Notes: generated from the letters alone by a model not told the origin. Shown: positions 1 to 5,284, counted from the first letter of the stretch. The stretch: 5,316 bases of DNA from an uncultured Campylobacter sp. (GCF_947255105.1 NZ_CAMYFP010000025.1:1-5316), one strand, 5' to 3'. Translations and numbers: made by a program.

Positions 1-888
1 ATTGGTTATCTTTTTATTTCCTGCATCTATACCTTTATCATTAATCTTAACTCCGCTTGTAAATGCTAGAGATTTAATATCTGTTAGAGTATCACTTAGA
101 GCTACAGAGATATCATTTCCATTGATAGATGTTTTAATGTTATTTCCACCTTTTATGTTGATTTTATCGCCAAATTTAGCAGCTTTTGCTGTTCCTGAGT
201 CTGCACCAAATGTTATGTTGCCATCTGCTAGTTTAGAGGCTTTGTCAATCTTATCTTTTAGGTCTTTATGCATCTTAGCTTCTGTTATAGAGCCATCTTT
301 TATAGAGATAGTGACATTATCGCCAAATAGCCTGTTTGCTCCATTGGTTATAGTTAAGTCACTTGATGTGATACTGCCTTTCATGTTGGTGGGCTTGTTT
401 AAGTTTTCTGTAAGTTTTTTGTAGTCAAGCTTGCCATAGTCTAGACCGATAGTCATCCAACGTTGTGAACCTTTATTAGCTTGATCAGAGTCGGCATATC
501 TGCCCATTTTTAGATGAATACCATCAATCCCTTTTATCCTTAGTCTATTGTTTCCGTTAGTTGCTCCAGAGTCAAATGCGTAGTCTGCATCAACCGGGAA
601 TGTCACTGGCCCACCGGTTTTTACTTCTTTCAAATTTTGTGCAGTGTCTCCATTGCTGAGATTCGGGTCTTTGCCATCATCATCAACGATGATATAACTT
701 CCCATCACCAAACTAGGGCTAAGTAGCAGTGCTGTTAGAAGTGAGAGTTTGGTTATGAAGCTTGCAAGCAGCGACAAAGACTCCTCTTTGGCTTTGGTGT
801 TGCCACACACTGATGACTTGGCGCTTGATAGCTCACTCATGGCTACAGAGGTGCCGTTTTTACTCTTGGACTTAAAAATCTTATTCAT
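1..888 (-). CDS. Trimeric autotransporter adhesin (YadA-like, type Vc), N-terminal part
   Basis: A minus-strand frame opens with ATG at 886-888 and stays open for 296 codons to the left edge, so the C-terminus is missing. Residues 1-35 (MNKIFK...NGTSVAMSELSSAK) resemble the extended signal peptide region (ESPR) of type V secreted proteins. A hydrophobic core follows at about 38-62, with a plausible signal peptidase site after VMG (63). The passenger is rich in G, N, D, T and K. It holds short beta repeats typical of trimeric adhesin heads and stalks: SITEAKMHKDLKDKIDKA (200-217), DGNITFGADSGTAKAAKFGD (222-241), NDISVALSDTLTDIKSLAFT (258-277) and a neck-like GIDAGNKKITN (286-296). In this family such proteins trimerise, cross the outer membrane through a C-terminal YadA anchor and bind host surfaces or other cells. 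The anchor would lie outside the window. An AAAGG ribosome site precedes the start by about 8 nt. A monomeric autotransporter or haemagglutinin is the alternative, but the neck-like motif favours a trimeric adhesin. Confidence 0.82.
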   Translation of the reverse strand, partial: MNKIFKSKSKNGTSVAMSELSSAKSSVCGNTKAKEESLSLLASFITKLSLLTALLLSPSLVMGSYIIVDDDGKDPNLSNGDTAQNLKEVKTGGPVTFPVDADYAFDSGATNGNNRLRIKGIDGIHLKMGRYADSDQANKGSQRWMTIGLDYGKLDYKKLTENLNKPTNMKGSITSSDLTITNGANRLFGDNVTISIKDGSITEAKMHKDLKDKIDKASKLADGNITFGADSGTAKAAKFGDKINIKGGNNIKTSINGNDISVALSDTLTDIKSLAFTSGVKINDKGIDAGNKKITN

Positions 889-932
889 AATGAAACCTTT
901 TCTTAAAATGTATTTTAATAAATTAATTTATG

Positions 933-963
933 ATTATACTATCTTTTAGATTATAAGTGTCAT
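933..963 (-). promoter_or_regulatory. Probable promoter(s) of the adhesin gene
   Basis: On the minus strand two perfect TATAAT hexamers lie upstream of the adhesin start, at 955-950 and 938-933, 17 bp apart. The proximal one has a TGACAC element (962-957) 18 bp upstream that could act as a weak -35. The distal one has no good -35. From the proximal box a start site near 926 gives a leader of roughly 40 nt. Which box is used cannot be decided by reading. Confidence 0.5.
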
Positions 964-973
964 AAAAATGACA
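958..973. promoter_or_regulatory. Perfect inverted repeat, candidate operator of the adhesin promoter
   Basis: TGTCAT-AAAA-ATGACA is a perfect 6-bp inverted repeat with a 4-bp centre. It lies 2 bp upstream of the distal TATAAT and over the -35 region of the proximal one, about 70 bp before the adhesin ATG. The half-site spacing (TGTCA-N6-TGACA) is that of CRP/FNR-superfamily sites, which fits a dimeric regulator, but the regulator is not identifiable from this window. There is no run of T on either side, so a terminator is unlikely. Confidence 0.4.
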
Positions 974-1120
974 TTTTGCCTATAAAGCGCGATGTAGGGG
1001 GAGGCTTTGGGTAGGTGAGTTGATAGTAAAAATTTACTTTATTAATGAATGGTAAATGAAATCATCTTTTTTTAAAGATAATTTTGCTTTAGATGAGAGT
1101 GGGCTTTGTTGAAAAATATT

Positions 1121-1143
1121 TGATAAAATAGTCGCTTTAGGAG
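1121..1143 (+). promoter_or_regulatory. Extended -10 promoter and ribosome site of the Sel1/hydrolase operon
   Basis: TGATAAAAT (1121-1129) is a TGn-extended -10 with five of six consensus bases (TAAAAT), typical of Campylobacter sigma-70 promoters, which lack a strong -35. The expected start near 1136 would leave a very short leader carrying AGGAG (1139-1143), 5 nt before the ATG at 1149. Confidence 0.5.
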
Positions 1144-1148
1144 TTGGT

Positions 1149-1883
1149 ATGAAGAAGTTGATAGTGCTTATGGTGGCTTTGGTCTTTGGATGTGGGCAGA
1201 TAGCAGATATAGAGGAGTTGGAGCTGTTTGCTAGAGCAAAGAGCGCTCTTGATAGTGGCGACCAAAAGAGTGGCGTAACGATACTAAGCGCGCTTTGTGA
1301 TGATGCAAGTTCTACTGAGCTTCGAGCAAAGTCCTGTCACAATCTAGGATATCTCTATCTCTCTAGCAAAGAGCCAAAGATGGCGGAGAGTTTGCGGCTC
1401 TTTGTTAGAGCTTGTGAGCTTGGGTTTTTGCAAAGTTGCTATAGTGCTGGGCTTATGTATGACGGCGGGCTTGGCGTGGCGGCTGATGAGTTTGAGGCGG
1501 TGGGATACTTTAGAAAGTCTTGCGTAGCAGATGAGCGTGCAGGGTGTGGCGAGCTTGCAAGGATGTATAGAGATGGTAGAGGCGTTAGGCAGGACCTAAA
1601 AAAGGCATTTGAGCTATTTAGCAAAGAGTGCGGCGTGAGTTGCGCTAAGTGCTGCGCTGAGGCGGCAAAGATGTGCGCGCCAAAGGATAGCCTTGGCTAT
1701 CTCAAAAAGGCTTGTGAGGCGGGACTTGGGAGTAGTTGCTTGGAAGTGGGTCTCTCTTATACCAACAAAACTCACGGCAAAGAGGATTTGAAGCTCGCTA
1801 AGGAGTATTTTGGCAAGGCGTGTGACCTAAGAGAGACGAAAGGCTGCCAAAGCTATAAGGTATTAAATGAAGGAGGATACTGA
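1149..1883 (+). CDS. Cysteine-rich Sel1-repeat lipoprotein (Hcp-like)
   Basis: The 244-residue product starts MKKLIVLMVALVFGCG. This is a short lipoprotein signal with the lipid-acceptor cysteine at 15; the Phe at -2 is unusual. The rest is Sel1-like (TPR-type) helical repeats of the Helicobacter cysteine-rich protein kind. Paired cysteines spaced C-x7-C occur at 89/97, 125/133, 161/169, 189/197 and 225/233, with 36 residues between most repeats, and a first pair at 50/63. In Hcp proteins these pairs form a disulfide in each repeat, so the protein should be exported and oxidised in the periplasm. The repeat beginning at 161 is shortened to 28 residues and carries extra cysteines (165, 168, 176). 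Such proteins act as protein-binding scaffolds; some Hcp members bind penicillin, but no enzymatic role can be read here. The ATG at 1149 is chosen for its AGGAG. The stop overlaps the next start, so the two genes form an operon. Confidence 0.88.
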   Translation: MKKLIVLMVALVFGCGQIADIEELELFARAKSALDSGDQKSGVTILSALCDDASSTELRAKSCHNLGYLYLSSKEPKMAESLRLFVRACELGFLQSCYSAGLMYDGGLGVAADEFEAVGYFRKSCVADERAGCGELARMYRDGRGVRQDLKKAFELFSKECGVSCAKCCAEAAKMCAPKDSLGYLKKACEAGLGSSCLEVGLSYTNKTHGKEDLKLAKEYFGKACDLRETKGCQSYKVLNEGGY

Positions 1884-1885
1884 TG
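1871..1885 (+). promoter_or_regulatory. Strong ribosome site and TGATG stop/start overlap
   Basis: AGGAGG (1871-1876) lies inside the end of the Sel1 gene, 6 nt before the hydrolase ATG. The Sel1 stop TGA (1881-1883) shares its A with that ATG (1883-1885). This layout implies translational coupling and fixes the start of the second gene. Confidence 0.85.
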
Positions 1886-2413
1886 AAAAGAGTTTTAGTT
1901 GTGGTCGATATGCAAAATGACTTTGTAGATGGGGCGCTTGGATTTGAGGGAGCAAAGGAGATAGAAAAGGTCTGTTTGGAAAAGATAAGAGAGTATGAGA
2001 GTCGTGGCGATGATGTGATCTTTACTTTGGATACTCACGATGAGAGCTACATGCAAAGCGTAGAGGGGAAGTTTTTGCCCGTGCCTCACTGCATCAAAGA
2101 TAGCAAGGGCTGGGAGCTAGTAGATACTCTAAAAGAGATCTCAAAGCCTCACACCATCATAAAAAAGCCAACTTTTGCATCGCTTGAGCTTGGTAAGTTG
2201 ATAGAAAAAAGGGGCTATGAGAGCGTTGAGCTTGCAGGACTTGTAAGTAACATCTGCGTCATCTCAAATGCCATCATCGCAAAGGCTAGCGCGCCGGAAG
2301 CTAGGATATTTGTCGATGCTAAGGCAACTAGCTCATATGACAAGGCGATGGAGCAAAAGGCGTTTGATATCTTGGAAAATCTACACATCGAAGTTATCAA
2401 CAGAGATAAATAA
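1883..2413 (+). CDS. Nicotinamidase/isochorismatase-family cysteine hydrolase
   Basis: The 176-residue product has no signal peptide and should be cytoplasmic. The family's catalytic triad is visible: Asp9 in VVVDMQNDF, Lys95 in KKPTFAS and the nucleophile Cys125 in GLVSNICVISNA. Asp50, His52 (TLDTHD) and His69 (PVPHC) match the metal ligands of nicotinamidases (Asp-x-His plus a later His). This points to amide hydrolysis such as nicotinamide to nicotinate in NAD salvage, more than to isochorismatase, which lacks the metal site. The protein is shorter than E. coli PncA (about 213 residues), and only 30 residues separate the Lys from the Cys, so it may belong to a related amidohydrolase subgroup with another substrate. 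I therefore give no gene symbol. It is translationally coupled to the upstream Sel1 lipoprotein. No convincing intrinsic terminator follows the TAA. Confidence 0.88.
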   Translation: MKRVLVVVDMQNDFVDGALGFEGAKEIEKVCLEKIREYESRGDDVIFTLDTHDESYMQSVEGKFLPVPHCIKDSKGWELVDTLKEISKPHTIIKKPTFASLELGKLIEKRGYESVELAGLVSNICVISNAIIAKASAPEARIFVDAKATSSYDKAMEQKAFDILENLHIEVINRDK

Positions 2414-2485
2414 AAGCGAAGTTTGGAGCTAAATTTGGCTCTAAATTTGGAAGTTTAAAAGTCTAAATTTTAAAATTTAAGCTTG

Positions 2486-2509
2486 TTTTTGAAATTTAAA
2501 GTCTTAAAT
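2486..2509 (+). repeat. Repeat module A, copy 1
   Basis: These 24 bases, beginning TTTTTGAAATTTAAAGTC, are identical to 2619-2642 and differ at one position from 2858-2881. Confidence 0.8.
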
Positions 2510-2618
2510 TTGGGCTTAGTTTTGGAGCTTTGAGCTTCATTTTTGGCTTTTGAAATTTTTAGTTTGAGTTGTTTTTGGGACTTTGGATACTGAGGCTTTT
2601 CTATTTGAATTTGAGTAG

Positions 2619-2661
2619 TTTTTGAAATTTAAAGTCTTAAATAACAACTGAAATTTAAAAG
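2619..2661 (+). repeat. Repeat module A extended, copy 2
   Basis: A 43-base unit matches 2858-2900 with a single mismatch (a T to G change within GAAATTTAAAG). Both copies are followed after a short variable gap by the same GGCTGGGTTTTGGA (2668-2681 and 2909-2922). Confidence 0.85.
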
Positions 2662-2788
2662 ATTAATGGCTGGGTTTTGGAAATTTAAAGGCTAAATCAA
2701 CCTACATTTTGAAAGTTTAAATTTCAAAGTTTGATTTGCTTTAAAAACTACAATCTATTTAACAGCTCACCAACTTAAAGTTACTTAT

Positions 2789-2849
2789 AAATTTAAAAGT
2801 TTAAAAGCCTAAATTTCAAACTTCGGCTGGGTTTTGAGAGTTTAAATTT
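2789..2849 (+). repeat. Repeat modules B and C, copy 1
   Basis: Bases 2789-2820 match 3813-3844 with one mismatch over 32. Bases 2826-2849 are identical to 3877-3900 over 24. The two modules are adjacent here but about 30 bp apart in the other copy. Confidence 0.8.
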
Positions 2850-2857
2850 GAGCTGGA

Positions 2858-2900
2858 TTTTTGAAAGTTAAAGTCTTAAATAACAACTGAAATTTAAAAG
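2858..2900 (+). repeat. Repeat module A extended, copy 3
   Basis: This is the partner of 2619-2661, 239 bp downstream in direct orientation, with one mismatch over 43 bases. The last 31 bases (2870-2900) are identical. Confidence 0.85.
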
Positions 2901-2948
2901 CTAAATACGGCTGGGTTTTGGAGCCTGAATTCTGGTAGTTTTGGTGGC

Positions 2949-2969
2949 TAGAGTGGGATTACCACTCTA
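2949..2969 (-). terminator. Perfect hairpin overlapping the stop codon of the short pilin gene
   Basis: TAGAGTGG (2949-2956) and CCACTCTA (2962-2969) form a perfect 8-bp stem with a 5-base loop. The minus-strand TAG stop (2967-2969) lies in the stem. No T-run follows on either strand, so this is not a classical intrinsic terminator. It may be a 3' stabilising stem or a weak bidirectional barrier between the convergent genes. Confidence 0.4.
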
Positions 2970-3374
2970 TTGAACTACCTCCATATTGCCAAGTTTATAA
3001 CTCTTAATGAGACTTTTTGCGGCTGTATCGTTTAGGATAGTTTTACAAATGCCGCTCGCGTTGTCTTCGCCCGGACTTACTATGAGAAGCTCATTTTGCT
3101 TGTCAAATGCAAACTTAATGCACTTTTTGTCCTTTGCAAGTAGGTTGCCATCTTGCAATTGGACAGCGGTCATCTTGCTAAAATTGCCGTCAAACTCGCC
3201 CTTTGCAAGCGAATAGCTTAAAATGTCACTAAGTGCGGTTGAGGCGTCGGTGGCGCATCTTGCAGCGGTGGCATCATCTCTTGTAGCAGATAGCATTGGG
3301 ATAGCAACTGCGGCTAAAATACCCACAATAACAATAACAAAGATGAGTTCAATCATCGTAAAAGCTCTTTTCAT
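2967..3374 (-). CDS. Type IV pilin-like / pseudopilin protein (short paralogue)
   Basis: The 135-residue product starts MKRA-FTMIELIFVIVIVGILAAVAIP, a class III (prepilin peptidase) signal. The mature protein would begin at Phe5, with the conserved Glu at mature position 5 and a hydrophobic N-terminal helix for membrane anchoring and fibre assembly. Position -1 is Ala instead of the usual Gly. Cys85 and Cys110 probably bound a short disulfide loop like the pilin D-region; Cys40 is extra. The frame stays open upstream to 3437, but ATG 3374 is chosen because AAGGAG sits 5-6 nt before it and the leader length is then normal. The first 35 residues match the pilin at 4596-5258 at 30 positions. No assembly genes are in the window, so a type IV pilus, a type II secretion-like system and a DNA-uptake machine all remain possible. 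Confidence 0.85.
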   Translation of the reverse strand: MKRAFTMIELIFVIVIVGILAAVAIPMLSATRDDATAARCATDASTALSDILSYSLAKGEFDGNFSKMTAVQLQDGNLLAKDKKCIKFAFDKQNELLIVSPGEDNASGICKTILNDTAAKSLIKSYKLGNMEVVQ

Positions 3375-3397
3375 TTTTTCTCCTTTTGTATTGGACG

Positions 3398-3417
3398 GTC
3401 GCATACTCTTATGCAAA
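3398..3417 (-). promoter_or_regulatory. Palindrome upstream of the short pilin gene, shared with the long one
   Basis: On the coding strand this is TTTGCATA-AGAG-TATGCGAC, with a perfect 5-bp inner stem (GCATA/TATGC). It ends 24 nt before the ATG (TATG ends 27 nt before it) and lies downstream of the TATAAT, so it is inside the expected mRNA leader. The same element, with G-C replaced by A-T in the stem, precedes the other pilin (5285-5304). It could be an operator for a dimeric regulator or an RNA hairpin controlling translation or stability. Confidence 0.55.
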
Positions 3418-3437
3418 TATCCTTTAATGAGAGCCAT

Positions 3438-3446
3438 ATTATAACA
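3438..3446 (-). promoter_or_regulatory. Extended -10 promoter of the short pilin gene
   Basis: On the minus strand TGTTATAAT (3446-3438) is a perfect TATAAT with a TGn extension. No convincing -35 is present, which is normal for Campylobacter sigma-70 promoters. The predicted start near 3431 gives a leader of about 57 nt containing the palindrome and the ribosome site. Confidence 0.6.
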
Positions 3447-4199
3447 TTAATTCGCAATTTTTAATGGTCTTTAAGCGACTTTTGCAAGTTTGGCTGGTGG
3501 GTTGGTGGGGATTTTGAAGTCTTGGTGTTTGGCATATACTTAAAAAAGAGTTATTTTGTTGTTAATGGTGAGTGTTTTGGCGGATTGGGTGGTGTTTTAT
3601 GGTGATGAGTTTTGAATGGATTTGGCTTTGTGTCGCTCTGCTTGGAGGCTGATTGTGGTTGGAGCATTGGACGCTTTGAGGTGGTTTGGCTTGTTTGTGG
3701 CGGCTTGATGAATTTGGTGGGCGTAGCGTAGGTGGCTTATTTTAAAGATTATTTATAGTGGTTGATTAAATGGCAGATAAAAGTAGCTAAAAGATATAAC
3801 TCAAATTTTTACAAATTTAAAGGTTTAAAAGCCTAAATTTCAAAATCTTGGCTAGGTTTTAAGAATGCAAGTTTGAGCTGGGTTTTGAGAGTTTAAATTT
3901 AGCAACTGAAATTTAAAGTCTTTTTTGCAAATTTCATCAACTAAAATGCAGATAAATAAAGGTGAAATTCCACAAGCCAAAACAAAAATACAAAATTTTA
4001 AAGTCAAATATAGTAAAAATTTTATAGATATTTTTATAAAAACAGACATTTTAAAACTAAAATTTCAAAACAGTCAAATCGTAAAAGCCGATTAAAAATT
4101 GATTTATAGTATTTTATTTCTAAAGTTTATAACTTTGATATTTTTTTGATTTAGTTGTGCTATTGCCTGTGTTGTAAGTTTTTAAATGACCAATCAAAT
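3447..4199. other. Gene-free spacer: G-over-C block, repeat patch, AT-rich tail
   Basis: No credible gene is seen in these roughly 750 bases. Bases 3470-3740 are rich in G and T on the plus strand: by hand count 3481-3720 holds 88 G against 18 C. Only stop-interrupted frames of under about 50 codons without ribosome sites run through it. Bases 3813-3920 repeat the modules of 2414-2948. Bases 3930-4199 are plain AT-rich sequence with a weak AT hairpin (AAAGTT-TAT-AACTTT, 4122-4136). The block may be a decayed gene or spacer shaped by strand-biased mutation. Confidence 0.5.
3813..3920 (+). repeat. Second patch of the intergenic repeat family
   Basis: Bases 3813-3844 match 2789-2820 with one mismatch, and 3877-3900 are identical to 2826-2849. 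Bases 3903-3920 (CAACTGAAATTTAAAGTC) join pieces of module A in a new order. The patch lies on the other side of the short pilin gene from the main block, so repeats flank that gene. Confidence 0.75.
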
Positions 4200-4517
4200 C
4201 TAATCTTTAAATAATTTTGAAGATAGTTTATTGATGATTTCAAGTTTTTTAATATCTTTTTGCATCACGGCAAAGCTTGAAAGACCTGATAAAATGATTT
4301 TAGAAGTTTTCTCATCGAGTACAGTAGGACATAAAACATTATGATATACAGGATAACCTTTCCAACAAATACCTAAAGCAAAGCCCGGTTTTTCTTCACT
4401 CTTTTTACGATTATATACTCCATAAATCACGAAAAAATCTCCATCATCATATAGTATAAAATCCTCTTCCAATTTCCAATACGAAACGATATTTGGTAAT
4501 TTTTCTTTATCAGTCAT
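4200..4517 (-). CDS. Unrecognised 105-residue protein
   Basis: I do not recognise this family. The product has no signal peptide or membrane segment and should be cytoplasmic. Residues 14-65 are aromatic-rich and look like beta strands (WKLEEDFILYDDGDFFVIYGVYNR at 14-37 with Trp14, Tyr23, Phe28, Tyr32; GFALGICWKGYPVYH at 45-59). Residues 68-105 look helical and lysine-rich. There is no visible catalytic motif. The ATG at 4515-4517 has only a weak ribosome site (AAGAA). The gene follows the long pilin gene on the same strand, 78 bp away, with a strong terminator between them and no obvious promoter of its own. Expression may therefore depend on terminator read-through. Clean codon structure over 105 residues and plausible protein composition support a real gene. 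It could be a small accessory or immunity-type protein, but nothing in the sequence proves either. Confidence 0.6.
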   Translation of the reverse strand: MTDKEKLPNIVSYWKLEEDFILYDDGDFFVIYGVYNRKKSEEKPGFALGICWKGYPVYHNVLCPTVLDEKTSKIILSGLSSFAVMQKDIKKLEIINKLSSKLFKD

Positions 4518-4543
4518 CTTAAGTTCTTTTTTGATTTAAATTT

Positions 4544-4573
4544 AAAAAGCCCAAAGGCTTTTGACCTTTGGGC
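4544..4573 (-). terminator. Intrinsic terminator of the long pilin gene
   Basis: On the minus strand GCCCAAAGG (4573-4565), loop TCAAAAG and CCTTTGGGC (4557-4549) form a perfect 9-bp stem. TTTTTAAATTT follows directly. It starts 23 nt after the pilin TAA and is the clearest terminator in the window. Confidence 0.88.
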
Positions 4574-4574
4574 G

Positions 4575-4597
4575 AAACTCTTATAAGAGCAGAGTTT
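4575..4597 (-). other. Extra inverted repeats between the pilin stop and its terminator
   Basis: CTCTTATAAGAG (4578-4589) is a perfect 12-bp palindrome. It overlaps a second possible stem, AAACTC (4575-4580) with GAGTTT (4592-4597), which reaches into the stop codon. The two pairings exclude each other. Their function is unknown; they may form a 3'-end structure of the pilin mRNA. Confidence 0.4.
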
Positions 4598-5258
4598 AGA
4601 ATTTTACGTTAGAACCGCTAAGTTTATATCTCTTACCAGCCATATCTTGGAAAGAGCCTGTAGATGTTAGAGTTCTGCATTGTGCTGTAGCACCATCTTT
4701 AGCAATAGCACCTTTTTTCTCTAAAGCTGCCTTTAATGCATCTTGTTCTTTTTTAAGTTTGTCTTTAGCAGCAGTTATTGCTGTTGGATCAGGTGTGGCA
4801 GCGCTTTCAGCCTTCTTTAAATCAGCCTCTGCTTTTTCAACCGCGTCTTGAAGTGTTACTAGCTTTGCTGTTCCAACATAGAGATTTACATCTTGTTGAT
4901 CGTTTTTGATGAAAGTTACTAGAACACAATCATTATCTTTACCAACTTTGAAGTTAAACTGTGATTGGATTGTTTTACCCTCTGCAACAGCCTCAGTATT
5001 TAAGTCACTAAGGCTTTTAGTAGTATCAACCCATGCAACACCAGCAACATTTGTCATTTGGTCAATATTTGCTGCAAATTCACCTTGTGCTGTGTAGTTG
5101 CTTGTAACATCTGAAATCATAGTGCTTAAGTTTGACAAAGTCTTTGCAACTTCTGCATCATCTCTTGTAGCTGCTAGTCTTGGAATAGCAACTGCTGCTA
5201 AAATACCTAAAATTACGATCACGAAGATCAACTCAATCATTGTAAAACCTTTTTTCAT
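4596..5258 (-). CDS. Type IV pilin-like / pseudopilin protein with helical-hairpin insertion (long paralogue)
   Basis: The 220-residue product starts MKKG-FTMIELIFVIVILGILAAVAIP, a canonical prepilin peptidase site (Gly at -1, Phe +1, Glu +5) with the hydrophobic assembly helix to about residue 26. It is a paralogue of the pilin at 2967-3374. Shared landmarks are ATRDDA (30-35), QGEF (58-61), QMTNV (67-71), Cys111, Cys194 and a YKLSGSNV end (211-218) like YKLGNMEV. Between the two cysteines it carries an extra segment of about 50 residues (135-183) made of two charged, Ala/Lys/Glu-rich helices separated by a TPDPT turn (155-159), predicted to be a coiled-coil hairpin. The cysteine loop is 82 residues long against 24 in the paralogue. 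A strong AAAGGAG precedes ATG 5258. A shared palindrome lies in the upstream region and an intrinsic terminator follows. It is probably a fibre subunit or pseudopilin in the inner membrane and periplasm; the machine it belongs to is not in view. Confidence 0.88.
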   Translation of the reverse strand: MKKGFTMIELIFVIVILGILAAVAIPRLAATRDDAEVAKTLSNLSTMISDVTSNYTAQGEFAANIDQMTNVAGVAWVDTTKSLSDLNTEAVAEGKTIQSQFNFKVGKDNDCVLVTFIKNDQQDVNLYVGTAKLVTLQDAVEKAEADLKKAESAATPDPTAITAAKDKLKKEQDALKAALEKKGAIAKDGATAQCRTLTSTGSFQDMAGKRYKLSGSNVKF

Positions 5259-5284
5259 GGCTTTCTCCTTTAAGTTTATTTCAC

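Larger units (their letters stand above)
2414..2948. repeat. Gene-free spacer built from a mosaic of short AT-rich repeats
   Basis: This stretch between two convergent genes has no credible reading frame. AAATTTAAA or its complement TTTAAATTT occurs eight times, usually within recurring modules: GAAATTTAAAGTCTTAAAT, ACAACTGAAATTTAAAAG, GGCTGGGTTTTGGA and TTTAAAAGCCTAAATTTC. The modules reappear in different orders and spacings, so this is a mosaic and not a simple tandem array. The same modules occur at 3813-3920. The clearest pairs are listed separately. No coding or RNA function is evident. Confidence 0.7.

Noticed and set aside
2..424. Plus-strand open frame opposite the adhesin gene
   Set aside because: It is the complement of the adhesin's repetitive coding sequence, has a TTG start at the window edge and no ribosome site.
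749..949. Plus-strand 66-codon frame
   Set aside because: It lies antisense to the adhesin signal peptide and promoter and resembles no protein; the minus-strand frame explains the region.
1064..1079. AT hairpin ATCTTT-TTTT-AAAGAT upstream of the Sel1 promoter
   Set aside because: It is a weak all-AT stem of the kind expected by chance in such DNA and is not tied to a gene end.
2414..2948. CRISPR array
   Set aside because: The repeats vary in length, order and spacing and are AT-rich intergenic modules; there are no regular spacers or cas genes.
3375..3437. N-terminal extension of the short pilin (21 extra residues)
   Set aside because: It would put residues ahead of the leader MKRA-FTMIE, and it runs through the leader palindrome and nearly to the -10 box. 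The ATG at 3374 has the good ribosome site.
3563..3652. Tiny plus-strand frames in the G-rich block (16-17 codons)
   Set aside because: They lack ribosome sites, are short, and overlap each other in different frames.
3852..4049. Minus-strand 65-codon frame with a hydrophobic stretch
   Set aside because: It has no ribosome site, the N-terminal half is AT-rich DNA read as Ile/Phe/Leu, and the C-terminal part lies in the intergenic repeat patch.
4122..4147. AAAGTT-TAT-AACTTT followed by a T-run on the plus strand
   Set aside because: It could look like a terminator, but no plus-strand gene precedes it and the stem has few G-C pairs.
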